64,000 nucleotides of DNA. It comes from Streptomyces termitum. GTDB lineage: Bacteria > Actinomycetota > Actinomycetes > Streptomycetales > Streptomycetaceae. A program made the translations under genes and the position numbers. Where the stretch lies: positions 1 to 64,000 of the forward strand of contig NZ_BMUL01000013.1 in the NCBI RefSeq assembly GCF_014650175.1, in the 5' to 3' direction. The notes beneath the pieces are model-generated. The model ran no database searches and was not told the DNA's origin. It saw only the letters and a list, made by a program, of their open reading frames with translations. Of this stretch, positions 51,345 through 59,934 are shown one piece after another. Within the stretch, counting starts at the first letter, position 1. Each line of letters starts with the position of its first letter.

Positions 51345-52826
51345 ATGACGTCATCCGCCCCGCCCGCCCCGCGGGCCCCCCGCCTCGTCGAACTCTGGTC
51401 GCTCCGTGAGGACACCACGGTCCGGACGGCGGCGGACGACGCCGGGACCGGCCTGGTCAGCACCCTCTGGGAGGACATCAAACTGCCGATGGCCGACCCG
51501 GTCGTCCACCGGGCCCTGGAACGCATGACCTACGGCCCGGTGTCGCTCGACAACGTCCTGCCCGGCTTCAGCGGCCCCGCCTCCCCCGGCGACCCGCGCC
51601 GCGCCGCCCTGCGCTCCACCCTGGAGGCGGTCGGCCACGCCGTCATCCGCACCCTCGCCACCGGCGACGGCACCCAGCAGCTCTCCGTGGTCCCCATGGT
51701 CCGCGAGGCCCGCTTCGCCCCCCGCCGGCCCGCCCCCGACGCCACCCACCGGCTCTCCCGCTTCGCCACCCTGCGCGTCGGCACCGGCGACATGCTCCTC
51801 GAATCCCCGCTCAGCGCCCACCGGGTGCTCCTCCACACCCCGCAGGCCATGTGGCTGGTCAGCTGTTACGTCCGCCCCGCCTCCGTCCGCGAGACGGCCC
51901 GGCTCCTCGACGTCCCCCTGGAGGTGGTCCGCACCGCGGTCGGCTACCTGGAGGCGGCCGGCATGCTGGTCCCCGGCACCGGCGGCCCCGGCCCCCTCTC
52001 CTTCGCCGAGGACCGCGACCCCGCCCTGGAACACTGGTCGCCACGCGAGCTGATGCTGCACAACCGCAGCCGCCCCGGCCTCCACGACGAACCCCTCGAC
52101 CCGGCCCGCGCCGAGCCCGCCCCCGAGCCCGACGGCCCGGGGGAGCCCCGCCCGGCCGCCGGTGCCCCGCTCGCCCTGCCGGTGCCCGACCTCGACCGGG
52201 TCCTCGCCACCGACCCGCGCCTGACCACCGCCCTCGAAGCCCGCCGCTCGGTCCGCGCCGACGACGGACTGCCGCTCTCCCTCGCCCAGTTGGGCGAGCT
52301 GCTGTTCCGCTCGGCACGGGCCAGGCCCGCCGCCGGACGGCCCTACCCGAGCGTCGGCTCCGTCTACCCGCTGGAGCTGTACGTCACCGTCACCGGCTCC
52401 GGCGAACTGCCGCGCGGCTCCTACCACTACGACCCCGCCGCCCACGCCCTGCACCCGCTGGGCAGCCCGCCGTCCCTGGTGGACGCGCTGCTCGGGGAGG
52501 CCGGCGCCACCGCGGGACTGAGCGCCGAACCGCCCGTCCTGATCAGCATGACCGCGCGCTTCCGCCGGATCGGCGCCGCCTACCCGGGCCTCGCCTACAG
52601 CGCGCTCCTCAAGGAGGTCGGCGCGCTCCAGCAGACGCTCTACCTGGTCTCCACGGCCATGGGCATCGGGCCGTGCGCGCTGGCCTTCGGCGACACCGCG
52701 ACCTCGGCCCGCGCCTTCGGACTGGACTGGCGCGCGGAGTCGGGCGTCGGGGAGTTCGTGCTGGCCGCGCTGCCCGGCGGCGGGCCCCTCACCGAGCACG
52801 ACCGAATCGGTACGAGATACCCCTGA
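51345..52826 (+). CDS. SagB-type FMN dehydrogenase (azoline oxidase)
   Basis: 493 residues from ATG at 51345, which has a GAGG ribosome site; a GTG at 51330 is in frame. The N-terminal 270 residues are a less conserved extension with a winged-helix-like part, common in actinobacterial SagB proteins (LWEDIKLPMADP and ARLLDVPLEVVRTAVGYL). The nitroreductase-fold domain begins near 285: LEARRSVRADDGLPLSLAQLGELL, then RPYPSVGSVYPLELYV, RIGAAYPGLAYSALLKEVGALQQ and GIGPCALAFGD. It oxidises azolines to thiazoles/oxazoles with FMN. It lies 34 bases after the YcaO gene. Confidence 0.9.
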   Translation: MTSSAPPAPRAPRLVELWSLREDTTVRTAADDAGTGLVSTLWEDIKLPMADPVVHRALERMTYGPVSLDNVLPGFSGPASPGDPRRAALRSTLEAVGHAVIRTLATGDGTQQLSVVPMVREARFAPRRPAPDATHRLSRFATLRVGTGDMLLESPLSAHRVLLHTPQAMWLVSCYVRPASVRETARLLDVPLEVVRTAVGYLEAAGMLVPGTGGPGPLSFAEDRDPALEHWSPRELMLHNRSRPGLHDEPLDPARAEPAPEPDGPGEPRPAAGAPLALPVPDLDRVLATDPRLTTALEARRSVRADDGLPLSLAQLGELLFRSARARPAAGRPYPSVGSVYPLELYVTVTGSGELPRGSYHYDPAAHALHPLGSPPSLVDALLGEAGATAGLSAEPPVLISMTARFRRIGAAYPGLAYSALLKEVGALQQTLYLVSTAMGIGPCALAFGDTATSARAFGLDWRAESGVGEFVLAALPGGGPLTEHDRIGTRYP

Positions 52827-52906
52827 ACGAAAAATACCGAACACCCCCGGGGCCGTCTATGCTGCACTCCAATCCGTGCCGCACCGTGGTCGAGTAGGGG
52901 GCTCCT

Positions 52907-54139
52907 GTGGGATGGTCTCGGTCCGCAGATCCTGGCGCAGTTCACCACCGCCCGGTCGAGGGAGGGGAGTTGGCGCCCAGGGTCGCCGGCACCATCACCC
53001 TCGTCGTCATCCTGTGCTTCTTCGGCGTGGGGCTGACCTACGCGGCCGGCGCGGGCATGGGCGCGGGCGAACTCTCGCTGTGCTGCGCGCTGATGGCGGT
53101 CCTGCTGGTCCTCCAGCTGAACCACTCCTTCCCGGGGTGGATACCGTGGGCGGCCCACCGCCGCGGTCCGACGCTGGCGCTCCAGGCCGTCCTCACCTTC
53201 GTCCCGTTCACCCTCTTCGGCTCCGCCTGGCTCGGCATGCCCGGCTTCCTCGCCGCCTCCGCCCTGCTCGTCCTGGGCGCGGCCTGGGGCTGGGCGGTCT
53301 TCGCCGGCGTGGTCGTCGCCACCGGCTTCATCCAGTTCGCGGTGGGCTACGGGATGGGCCAGCTGGCCTACAACAGCCTGGCCACCGTCCTCACCGGCCT
53401 GGTCGTCTACGGCCTCAGCCGGCTCTCCGGGCTCGTCCGCGAGGTCCAGCGGGCCCGTGAGGAACTGGTCCGGCTCGCCGTCACGCAGGAACGTCTCCGC
53501 TTCGCCCGCGACCTGCACGACCTGCTCGGCTTCAGCCTCTCCACCATCACCCTGAAGTGCGAACTGGCCCACCGGCTCATCCGGGTCCAGCCGGAGCGCG
53601 CCGAGATGGAGCTCACCGAGATCGTCCAGACCGCCCGGCAGGCGCTCACCGACGTCCGCTCGGTGGCGAGCAGTTACGTGCAGATGGCGCTGAACCGGGA
53701 GGTGGCGTCGGCCGCCTCGCTGCTGCGCGCGGTGGGCATCCGTACCGACATCAAGGTCACCGAGGCCCCGCTGCACGCCTCCGTCGACACCGTCCTGGCG
53801 ACGGTGCTGCGCGAGGGCGTCACCAACCTGCTGCGCCACAGCAAGGCGCAGAACTGCGTGGTCGAGGCGCGCACGGACGAGAAGCACGTGTACTTCTCCA
53901 TCGCCAACGACGGCCTGGGCGAAGCCGGTTCGCTCCACTGCGAAAGCGACGGCGACAGCGACGGCGACGAGAGCGGGAGCGACTGCGTCACGGGCGGGGT
54001 GGGACTGCGCAGCCTGACCATCCGCGCCGAGGCCCTCGGCGGCCGCCTCGACTGGCGGGTGCGCCCGGACGGCTGGTTCGAGCTCACCGCCGCCCTCCCG
54101 CTGCGCCCCGCCACCGACACCTCCCCGACCGTGGGCTAG
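52907..54139 (+). CDS. NarL/DesK-type sensor histidine kinase
   Basis: 410 residues from GTG at 52907. Four to five hydrophobic segments occupy about residues 28-165, with almost no extracellular domain. The dimerisation helix holds the phospho-acceptor His in RFARDLHDLLGFSLS (residue about 205). The N box is LREGVTNLLRHSKA and the G box GGVGLRSLTIRAEALGG. A very acidic insert (CESDGDSDGDESGSDC) splits the N and G boxes, with Cys at both ends. It faces its likely response regulator across a MITE, rather than preceding it in an operon. The TAG stop is at the left target duplication of the MITE. Confidence 0.87.
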   Translation: MGWSRSADPGAVHHRPVEGGELAPRVAGTITLVVILCFFGVGLTYAAGAGMGAGELSLCCALMAVLLVLQLNHSFPGWIPWAAHRRGPTLALQAVLTFVPFTLFGSAWLGMPGFLAASALLVLGAAWGWAVFAGVVVATGFIQFAVGYGMGQLAYNSLATVLTGLVVYGLSRLSGLVREVQRAREELVRLAVTQERLRFARDLHDLLGFSLSTITLKCELAHRLIRVQPERAEMELTEIVQTARQALTDVRSVASSYVQMALNREVASAASLLRAVGIRTDIKVTEAPLHASVDTVLATVLREGVTNLLRHSKAQNCVVEARTDEKHVYFSIANDGLGEAGSLHCESDGDSDGDESGSDCVTGGVGLRSLTIRAEALGGRLDWRVRPDGWFELTAALPLRPATDTSPTVG

Positions 54140-54304
54140 GCCCTGTCCGGCGGATCTTCGCGGGCCCGCGACGCCTGGCACGCTCTCTCGCCGCACGCCC
54201 GGATCGCCCGAGTACGTCCAGTACGAGGGCGACCCAGGTGCACGCCGAGAGCACGCACCAGACGCCGCGGGCTGATCCGCGAAGATCCGCCGGACAGGGC
54301 CTAG
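54136..54304. mobile_element. MITE with 24-bp terminal inverted repeats and CTAG target duplication
   Basis: The element is 161 bases (54140-54300). Its ends are perfect 24-bp inverted repeats (GCCCTGTCCGGCGGATCTTC inward) and the rest folds into a long imperfect palindrome. CTAG flanks both sides (54136-54139, 54301-54304), the duplication expected for IS5-group transposition. No transposase is encoded. It landed on the stop codon of the kinase gene, and the duplicated CTAG preserves the TAG. Confidence 0.85.
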
Positions 54305-54332
54305 AGCCGATCGGGGGAAGAGCCGGCCGGGG

Positions 54333-54938
54333 TCAGAGCCAGCCGGCCTCCTGGGCGATCCGGACGGCGTCCATGCGGTTGCGGGCGTTGAGCTTGGTGA
54401 CCACCGTGGTCAGGTAGTTCCGCACGGTGCCGGGGGAGAGGAAGAGCTTCCGCGCGATCTCCGGGGCGTCCAGACCCCGCGCCGCCAGGCGCAGCACCTC
54501 GGTCTCCCGGGCGCTCAGCGGATTGCTGTCGGCCTGGAGGGTGGCGAGCGCGAGCTGCGGGTCCACCACCTGCTCCCCGGCGACCACCTGCCGTATGGCG
54601 GCGGCGAGCCGGGTCGGGTCGGTGTCCTTCAGCAGGAAGCCGGACACCCTGGCCTCCAGCGCCCGGCGCAGGTTCCCGGGCCGGCCCAGGCTGGTCAGGA
54701 TGATCGTCCGGCAGGAGGGCAGCTCCCGGCTCAGCCGCTCCGCGGCCCGGATGCCGTCGATGCCGGGCATGTCGATGTCGAGGACGGCCACGTCCGGCAG
54801 GGTCTCCAGGGCGACGGGCACCACCTGGTCGCCGTCTCCGGCCTCGCCCACCACCTGGAGGTCCTCCTCCAGCTCCAGCAGCGAGACCAGGGCCCGCCGG
54901 AGCATCAGCATGTCGTCCGCGAGCATGACTCTGATCAC
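54333..54938 (-). CDS. LuxR/NarL-type response regulator (DesR-like)
   Basis: 201 residues from GTG at 54938 (an internal ATG four codons on is possible). Receiver domain: acidic pocket VMLADD, phosphorylatable Asp in VAVLDIDMPGIDG, Thr/Ser in IILTSLGRPG, and Lys in GFLLKDTDP. The DNA-binding domain is LSARETEVLRLAARGLDAPEIARKLF and SPGTVRNYLTTVVTKLNARN. It is the probable partner of the histidine kinase at 52907, convergent with it. Target genes unknown; the adjacent TOMM genes are the obvious candidates. Confidence 0.9.
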   Translation of the reverse strand: MIRVMLADDMLMLRRALVSLLELEEDLQVVGEAGDGDQVVPVALETLPDVAVLDIDMPGIDGIRAAERLSRELPSCRTIILTSLGRPGNLRRALEARVSGFLLKDTDPTRLAAAIRQVVAGEQVVDPQLALATLQADSNPLSARETEVLRLAARGLDAPEIARKLFLSPGTVRNYLTTVVTKLNARNRMDAVRIAQEAGWL

Positions 54939-55144
54939 TGTGCGTCTCCCCCCGAGGGTCCCCCGCGGAACCCGTACGAAAGGTGAATGCTACTGGGGAC
55001 GGCGGGAGTTGGCGGGTTCTCGACGCCGGTTCGGTCCGCCGTCCGGGCCCGCACCGGCCCGACGTGCGCGGCGGGACCGCGACGCGGGCCGGCGGGTGGC
55101 CGGTTCCGTACGCTCCGGGGACGGCGGTCCCCCGGGGGCGGGGC

Positions 55145-55735
55145 TCACGCGCCGCGCCGGGGCCCGTGCGGCGGCTCGCCGGCCGCCAGCCGGGCCACGT
55201 ACCCGTCGATCCGGCGCGCCCGGGTCTCCGGCCGCACGGCCTTCGCCACGTTCAGCAGGATCTGGTACCGGCCGCTGCGGGTCAGCGTCTCGTAGCCGGC
55301 GGCCGCGGCGGGGGAGGCGTCGAGCGCGGCCCGCAGGTCGTCGGGGACCTCCGCCGTGCTCTGCGGGGCGTACGCGGCCTCCCACCGCCCGTCGGCCCTG
55401 GCCAGCTCGATCTGGGCGAGGCCGGCGGGCCGCATCCGGCCCTCGGCGATCAGCCGGTGGGCCTTGGCCCGGTTGATCCGGGACCAGGGGCTGCGCCGCT
55501 TGCGGGGCGAGAAGCGCTGGGCCCACCAGCCGTCCGGTACGTTCCCGGAGTACGCCTTGCCGTCGATCCAGCCGTAGCACAGGGCCACGTCCAGGGCCTC
55601 GTCGCGGGTGACCGAGGCCGCCGGGGTGCCCTTCTTCGGCAGCGCGACCCACACCTCGTCCGCGTCCCCGTGGTGCTCCTCCAGCCAGGCGGCGAACGCG
55701 GCGGGGGAGTCGCAGTACAGGCTCCCGTCGGTCAT
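55145..55735 (-). CDS. YdeI/OmpD-associated family protein
   Basis: 196 residues from ATG at 55735. Characteristic blocks: ALPKKGTPAASVTRDEALDVALCYGWIDGK, the QRFSPRKRRSPWSRIN segment and NVAKAVRPETRARRIDGYV. Family members are of unclear biochemistry; a few were linked to protection against bacteriocins or cationic peptides. The gene starts 15 bases after the flavin monooxygenase and is likely co-transcribed with it. In a peptide-antibiotic region a protective role is conceivable, but it may also be a passenger. Confidence 0.85.
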   Translation of the reverse strand: MTDGSLYCDSPAAFAAWLEEHHGDADEVWVALPKKGTPAASVTRDEALDVALCYGWIDGKAYSGNVPDGWWAQRFSPRKRRSPWSRINRAKAHRLIAEGRMRPAGLAQIELARADGRWEAAYAPQSTAEVPDDLRAALDASPAAAAGYETLTRSGRYQILLNVAKAVRPETRARRIDGYVARLAAGEPPHGPRRGA

Positions 55736-55749
55736 CGTGGCGCCGCCGT

Positions 55750-57636
55750 TCACGCGGCGGTCTCCACGTCCACCGGGGCGGCGGCCCGCGCGCCCTGGCG
55801 CAGCTCCACCGGGGCCTGCCGCTCCTGGAGTTCGGCGGCTGCCTTGACCCGCTCCAGGGTGGTGTGGATGCCCTGGCGCAGCTCCTCGGTGTGGTTCTCG
55901 TAGCCGCCCAGCATCATCTTCGCGAAGGACGCGGTCCGCTTGCGCTGGCCGGTGTTCTGCCCGGTGACGTCCCAGCGCTCGGTGAGCAGGGTGCCGCCGG
56001 CGCCGTCGGGCTCCATGCGGTAGCCCCAGCGCACCCCGTTGGTGGTGGTGTGGAAGGCGAAGGCCCTGCCCCGCTCCCACTCCTCGACCGTGTTGGAGGT
56101 GACCCAGCGGACCCGGCCGCGGCGGTTGTGGCCGGTGAAGCGGGCGCCGACGCCGCGCTCCTCGCCGCGCCAGGCGCAGCGGCGGCACTCGGGGCTCCAG
56201 TCGCCCATCCGCGTCACGTCGCTGACGAGGTCCCAGACCGTCTCGGGCGAGGCGGCGATCCGGACGGTCACCTCCTCCGGCGGGGCGACCGGCGCGAGGC
56301 CCTTGCGGAGCGCCCGGCGGGCCAGCCGGGCGCCCTCGCGGCGGGCGCCGCGCAGCTCGGCCAGGTAGGGGTAGTGGTCCACCTGCATGGTGTGCCGCTT
56401 GGAGGTCACGTACCGCTTGGCGAGCTTCTCCTTGTACCGGGTGATCTCCCGCAGCATCGCCTCCTTCGGGGGCAGTGCCGCCCGGCCCTGGAGCAGGTCG
56501 GCGATCCAGTGCGACTGGGCCTCGGCGAGCACGGTGGTGGCGCCCAGCGGCTGGAAGAGGCCGACGAAGTACAGCCCGTCGTGGTGGGGGTCGGCGACCC
56601 GGTGGAAGAGGGAGACGTCGTTGTCGGTGGGGGCCATCACGGAGGCGTCGAGGAAGGGGAAGCTGACCTTGTAGCCGGTGCTGTAGACGACGGCGTCGAT
56701 CTCCTCGCTGCTGCCGTCGGTGAAGTGGACGGTGCCGCCGTCGAAGCGCTCGATGTTCGGCTTGACGGTGATCCCGCCGTGGCCGAGGCGCGGCAGCAGG
56801 GTCTCGGAGACCGTCGGGTGGGAGTTGAACAGCTTGGCGGTGGGCTTCGGCAGGCCGAAGTCGGTGACCTTGCCGATGGACATGCGCAGCAGCGCGGCCA
56901 TCACCCAGCGCTGCGTCTCGCGCGGCATGACCCGGGTGATGAAGGGGCTGATCATGTCGTCGCCGGGCTTGCCGAACATGTACTTGGGGAAGACGTACCC
57001 GCCGCTGCGGACGGAGAGGAAGGTGCGCTCGGAGACGGCGGAGGTCTCCACCGCGATGTCGGAGGCCGAGTTGCCGAAGCCGAGGACGAGGACGCGCTTG
57101 CCCGCGTACTCCTCGGGGGTCCGGTAGTGGTGGGAGTGGGTCTGGGTGCCGGTGAAGGTGTCGGCGCCGGGGAAGGCCGGCTCGGGGTCGCGCGGGTCCC
57201 AGTGGTGGCCGTTGGCCACGAGCACCGAGCCGTAGCGGCGGGTGGTCTCCTCGCCGGTGTCGCGCTGCCGGGAGGTGACGTCCCAGCCGCCGCCCTCGGC
57301 GGGCTCCACGTGGGTGACCAGGGTGCGGAAGGAGATCGCGTCGCGGAAGCCGAAGTGGTCGACGTAGTCGTCGAGGTAGCGGGCGATGCGGGCGTGGTCG
57401 GGGTAGTCGGGGTAGTCGGCCGGCATGGGGTAGGCGCGGTACTCGGACAGCTTCCTGGACGTGTTGATGTGCAGCGAGCGGTAGCCGGAGGACATGCCGT
57501 TGTCGTTGCCGTAGCGCCAGTTGCCGCCGACCTCCGAGCCGGCCTCGTAGCAGTCGAAGGCGATGCCGCGCTCGTGCAGGACCTGGCAGGAGGCGAGCCC
57601 CGACCAGCCCGCGCCGATGATGCAGACGTTCTCCAT
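55750..57636 (-). CDS. Flavin-containing monooxygenase fused to a SRPBCC domain
   Basis: 628 residues. Residues 1-440 are a class B flavin monooxygenase: FAD site CIIGAGWSGLASCQV, an FxGxxxHxxx-type region near FPGADTFTGTQTHSHHYRTP, and NADPH site VLVLGFGNSASDIAVE. Residues about 470-610 form a START/SRPBCC pocket domain (VTVRIAASPETVWDLVSDVTRMGDW, ending TLERVKAAAEL). Separate SRPBCC proteins are common; covalent fusion to a monooxygenase is not. The pocket may hold a hydrophobic substrate for N- or C-oxygenation or Baeyer-Villiger reaction. It follows a stand-alone SRPBCC gene and an aldehyde dehydrogenase on the same strand. Confidence 0.88.
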   Translation of the reverse strand: MENVCIIGAGWSGLASCQVLHERGIAFDCYEAGSEVGGNWRYGNDNGMSSGYRSLHINTSRKLSEYRAYPMPADYPDYPDHARIARYLDDYVDHFGFRDAISFRTLVTHVEPAEGGGWDVTSRQRDTGEETTRRYGSVLVANGHHWDPRDPEPAFPGADTFTGTQTHSHHYRTPEEYAGKRVLVLGFGNSASDIAVETSAVSERTFLSVRSGGYVFPKYMFGKPGDDMISPFITRVMPRETQRWVMAALLRMSIGKVTDFGLPKPTAKLFNSHPTVSETLLPRLGHGGITVKPNIERFDGGTVHFTDGSSEEIDAVVYSTGYKVSFPFLDASVMAPTDNDVSLFHRVADPHHDGLYFVGLFQPLGATTVLAEAQSHWIADLLQGRAALPPKEAMLREITRYKEKLAKRYVTSKRHTMQVDHYPYLAELRGARREGARLARRALRKGLAPVAPPEEVTVRIAASPETVWDLVSDVTRMGDWSPECRRCAWRGEERGVGARFTGHNRRGRVRWVTSNTVEEWERGRAFAFHTTTNGVRWGYRMEPDGAGGTLLTERWDVTGQNTGQRKRTASFAKMMLGGYENHTEELRQGIHTTLERVKAAAELQERQAPVELRQGARAAAPVDVETAA

Positions 57637-57693
57637 GGTGTGCTTCTCCTTGGGGGATGTACGGGGCGGGGCGGGGTGCCCCGGGGGGAGCGG

Positions 57694-58182
57694 TCAGGCG
57701 CGCCGGACGTACGCGGCCGGGTCGCCCAGCCAGTGGGCGCCGCCGGTGACGCGGACCTCGCCGCCCGCCACCGCGGACAGCGCCTGGTGGGCGGCGCGGA
57801 CCAGGACGACGCCGACGGCGGAGTCGATCGCGCCGGCGAGGTGGGGGACGGAGGTGCGGTAGCCGACGGTGAGGACGACCTCGCTGCCGCCGGGGACGTC
57901 GACGGCCGTCCAGGCCCCCTCGTACTCCTGGAAGTCCCCGTCGGTCTGTGTGAAGCCGAGGCGGTACGGGGTCCCGTCGGGGCCGCCGGTCCGCTCGACG
58001 CGCTGCGTCCAGCGGGCGGTGCCGCCGCGGAAGGCGAGCTCCCAGCTCTGGAGCCCGTCGCCGGTGTCGGAGACGGACCGGACGTCCGCGGCGTGGGCGG
58101 TGAGGAACGCGCCGTCCGCGAGGCGCTCGACGACCTCGGCGGCCGGGGCGGCGACGGTGGCCTTCAGGGTGCGGGTCGTCAT
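57694..58182 (-). CDS. SRPBCC (START-like) domain protein
   Basis: 162 residues from ATG at 58182, overlapping the aldehyde dehydrogenase by ATGA. Pattern LKATVAAPAAEVVERLADGAF, then RTGGPDGTPYRLGFTQTDGDFQEYEGAW, a sheet, and a C-terminal helix (AIDSAVGVVLVRAAHQAL). It likely binds a small hydrophobic or polyketide-like ligand, or serves as a non-canonical cyclase. Together with the SRPBCC domain of the next gene it gives two such pockets in one operon. Confidence 0.8.
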   Translation of the reverse strand: MTTRTLKATVAAPAAEVVERLADGAFLTAHAADVRSVSDTGDGLQSWELAFRGGTARWTQRVERTGGPDGTPYRLGFTQTDGDFQEYEGAWTAVDVPGGSEVVLTVGYRTSVPHLAGAIDSAVGVVLVRAAHQALSAVAGGEVRVTGGAHWLGDPAAYVRRA

Positions 58183-59768
58183 GACGTGGGCTCCTTGTCG
58201 GCGGCCGGACGGAGGATGCTGACGGCCTGGAGCCGTGTGGTGCGCAGCATGGGGTGGCTGGCCTCCCCGAAGGCGCCGCCGGTGAGGCCGGGGCCGCCCT
58301 GGTTGGGCAGGAACGGCAGGAAGCCGCTGTGCGAGTCGTTGATCTTGAGGTTTCCGGCGTTGGTGACGCCGTCGAGGAAGCGGTCGGCGGTCGGGCCGTC
58401 CTGGGTCCAGACGGAGTTGCGCAGCCCGTACGCGTTCGAGTTCACGAAGGCCAGCACCTCCTCCAGGAGCTCCTCGTCCGAGGCGCCCGGCTCCGGCACG
58501 ATGACCGGCAGCAGCGGGAAGAAGGTCTCGTCGCGGACCACGGAGAGCGACCGGGCGTCCTTGAGGCCCTCGACGCGGACGATGCTCGGCTCCACGAAGA
58601 AGCCGGTCTCCGACGGGGTGCCGTCCACCTCCAGGCGGCGGCCGCCGTGGACGAGGGTCGCGCCCCGGGACAGCGCCTCGCCGAGGCAGCCGTAGAACCA
58701 GTCGACGCCGAGGACGGGGGTGAGGACGACGCTCGGGTCGTCGGGGAAGCCGGGCCGGATCTCCCGGGTGACGGCGGTCAGCCGCTCCAGGAGCTCGTCG
58801 GCGATCGCCGGGTGGGCGACGACCTGGTTGGGCACGTTGCAGATCTGGCCGGAGTTCAGGAAGAACTGGGCGATGGTCTCGACGGCGGCGTCGAGGTCGG
58901 CGTCGTGCCAGACCACGCAGCAGTCGTTGCCGGCCAGTTCCAGGACGGGCTTCTTGCCCGCGGCGATCGCGTCGGCCTCGAACTCCATGCCCTTCTTGCT
59001 GCCGCCGAAGTAGAGCACGTCGTCGACGTGCTCGCTGGCCAGCCAGGTCTCCAGGGCGGGCGCCCCGCAGTAGGCGTTGACCGTGCCGGCGGGGGCGCCC
59101 ATCTCCTCCAGGACCGGGGCGACCACCTCGCGCATCGCGTACATGCAGCTGAGCGCGACCCCGCGCGGGGCCCGCACCACGACGGTGTTCCCGGCGATCA
59201 GGGCGGCGAGGCCGTTCAGCGCGTTGACGGTCGCCGCGTTCTGCGGCGGGTTGATGCACACGACCCCGTCCGGGACGCGGCGCAGGATCATCTCCCGCTC
59301 GCCGTCCGACCGCCGGAACTCCAGCTGCTCGCCGCACCATTCGAGCGTCTCGCGGCTCCAGCTGGTGAAGGGGATGCCGGTGAGCATCCCCTCGGCCGCG
59401 GACCGGGGCGTGCCCTCCGCGACCAGGATCTCGACGAGCGGCTCCCGGTGCTCCAGCAGCCGCTCCCCGATCCGCCGTCCGATCTCCAGGCGCCGCGCGA
59501 GCGGCACCCGGCGCCACTCCCCGGCGGCCCGCGCCGCCGCCTCCAGGGCCCGCGCCGCCACCTCCTCGTCGGCGACGACGCAGGCGCCGACGACGGCGTC
59601 GCCGGCGGTGGCGGGATCGACGGCGCCGCTGTCGAGGTCCTGCTTGAGGCGCAGGCCCGCGAAGGTGTCCTCGATGAGGAAACGCGCGGTGACGGTGTGC
59701 ACGTGACGGGGATCGTCACCGGTGACGTCCCGCCCGCCGATGTAGGCCGGATAAACCCCGAACTTCAT
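58179..59768 (-). CDS. Aldehyde dehydrogenase-superfamily enzyme
   Basis: 529 residues. Nucleophile Cys in FFLNSGQICNVPNQ, general-base Glu in VLELAGNDCCVVW (the usual LELGGK is altered to LELAGN), cofactor segment INPPQNAATVNALNGLAALI and NTVVVRAPRG. NAD(P)-dependent oxidation of an aldehyde, or acylating reduction, is expected. The GNDC variant and NPPQN instead of NPWN place it in a branch distant from betaine or succinate semialdehyde enzymes. First gene of a leftward operon with SRPBCC, monooxygenase and YdeI genes. Substrate unknown. Confidence 0.87.
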   Translation of the reverse strand: MKFGVYPAYIGGRDVTGDDPRHVHTVTARFLIEDTFAGLRLKQDLDSGAVDPATAGDAVVGACVVADEEVAARALEAAARAAGEWRRVPLARRLEIGRRIGERLLEHREPLVEILVAEGTPRSAAEGMLTGIPFTSWSRETLEWCGEQLEFRRSDGEREMILRRVPDGVVCINPPQNAATVNALNGLAALIAGNTVVVRAPRGVALSCMYAMREVVAPVLEEMGAPAGTVNAYCGAPALETWLASEHVDDVLYFGGSKKGMEFEADAIAAGKKPVLELAGNDCCVVWHDADLDAAVETIAQFFLNSGQICNVPNQVVAHPAIADELLERLTAVTREIRPGFPDDPSVVLTPVLGVDWFYGCLGEALSRGATLVHGGRRLEVDGTPSETGFFVEPSIVRVEGLKDARSLSVVRDETFFPLLPVIVPEPGASDEELLEEVLAFVNSNAYGLRNSVWTQDGPTADRFLDGVTNAGNLKINDSHSGFLPFLPNQGGPGLTGGAFGEASHPMLRTTRLQAVSILRPAADKEPTS

Positions 59769-59934
59769 GTCGCCCCCTTCGGTCAGACCCCATGCGGCTG
59801 ACGTGTGCTCTCACGCTAGGGCGGCGCCGGGGACCGGGACATGAGTCCGTGATCAGGGCTTCTTATCGGCGTGATGGGCCGGGGAGGGGGCTGCGCGCGG
59901 GGCCCGCCGCCGGGGCGATCGGCGGCGGGGGAGG

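Noticed and set aside
52858..52863. TATGCT as a -10 element of the histidine kinase gene
   Set aside because: No acceptable -35 sequence at the right distance.
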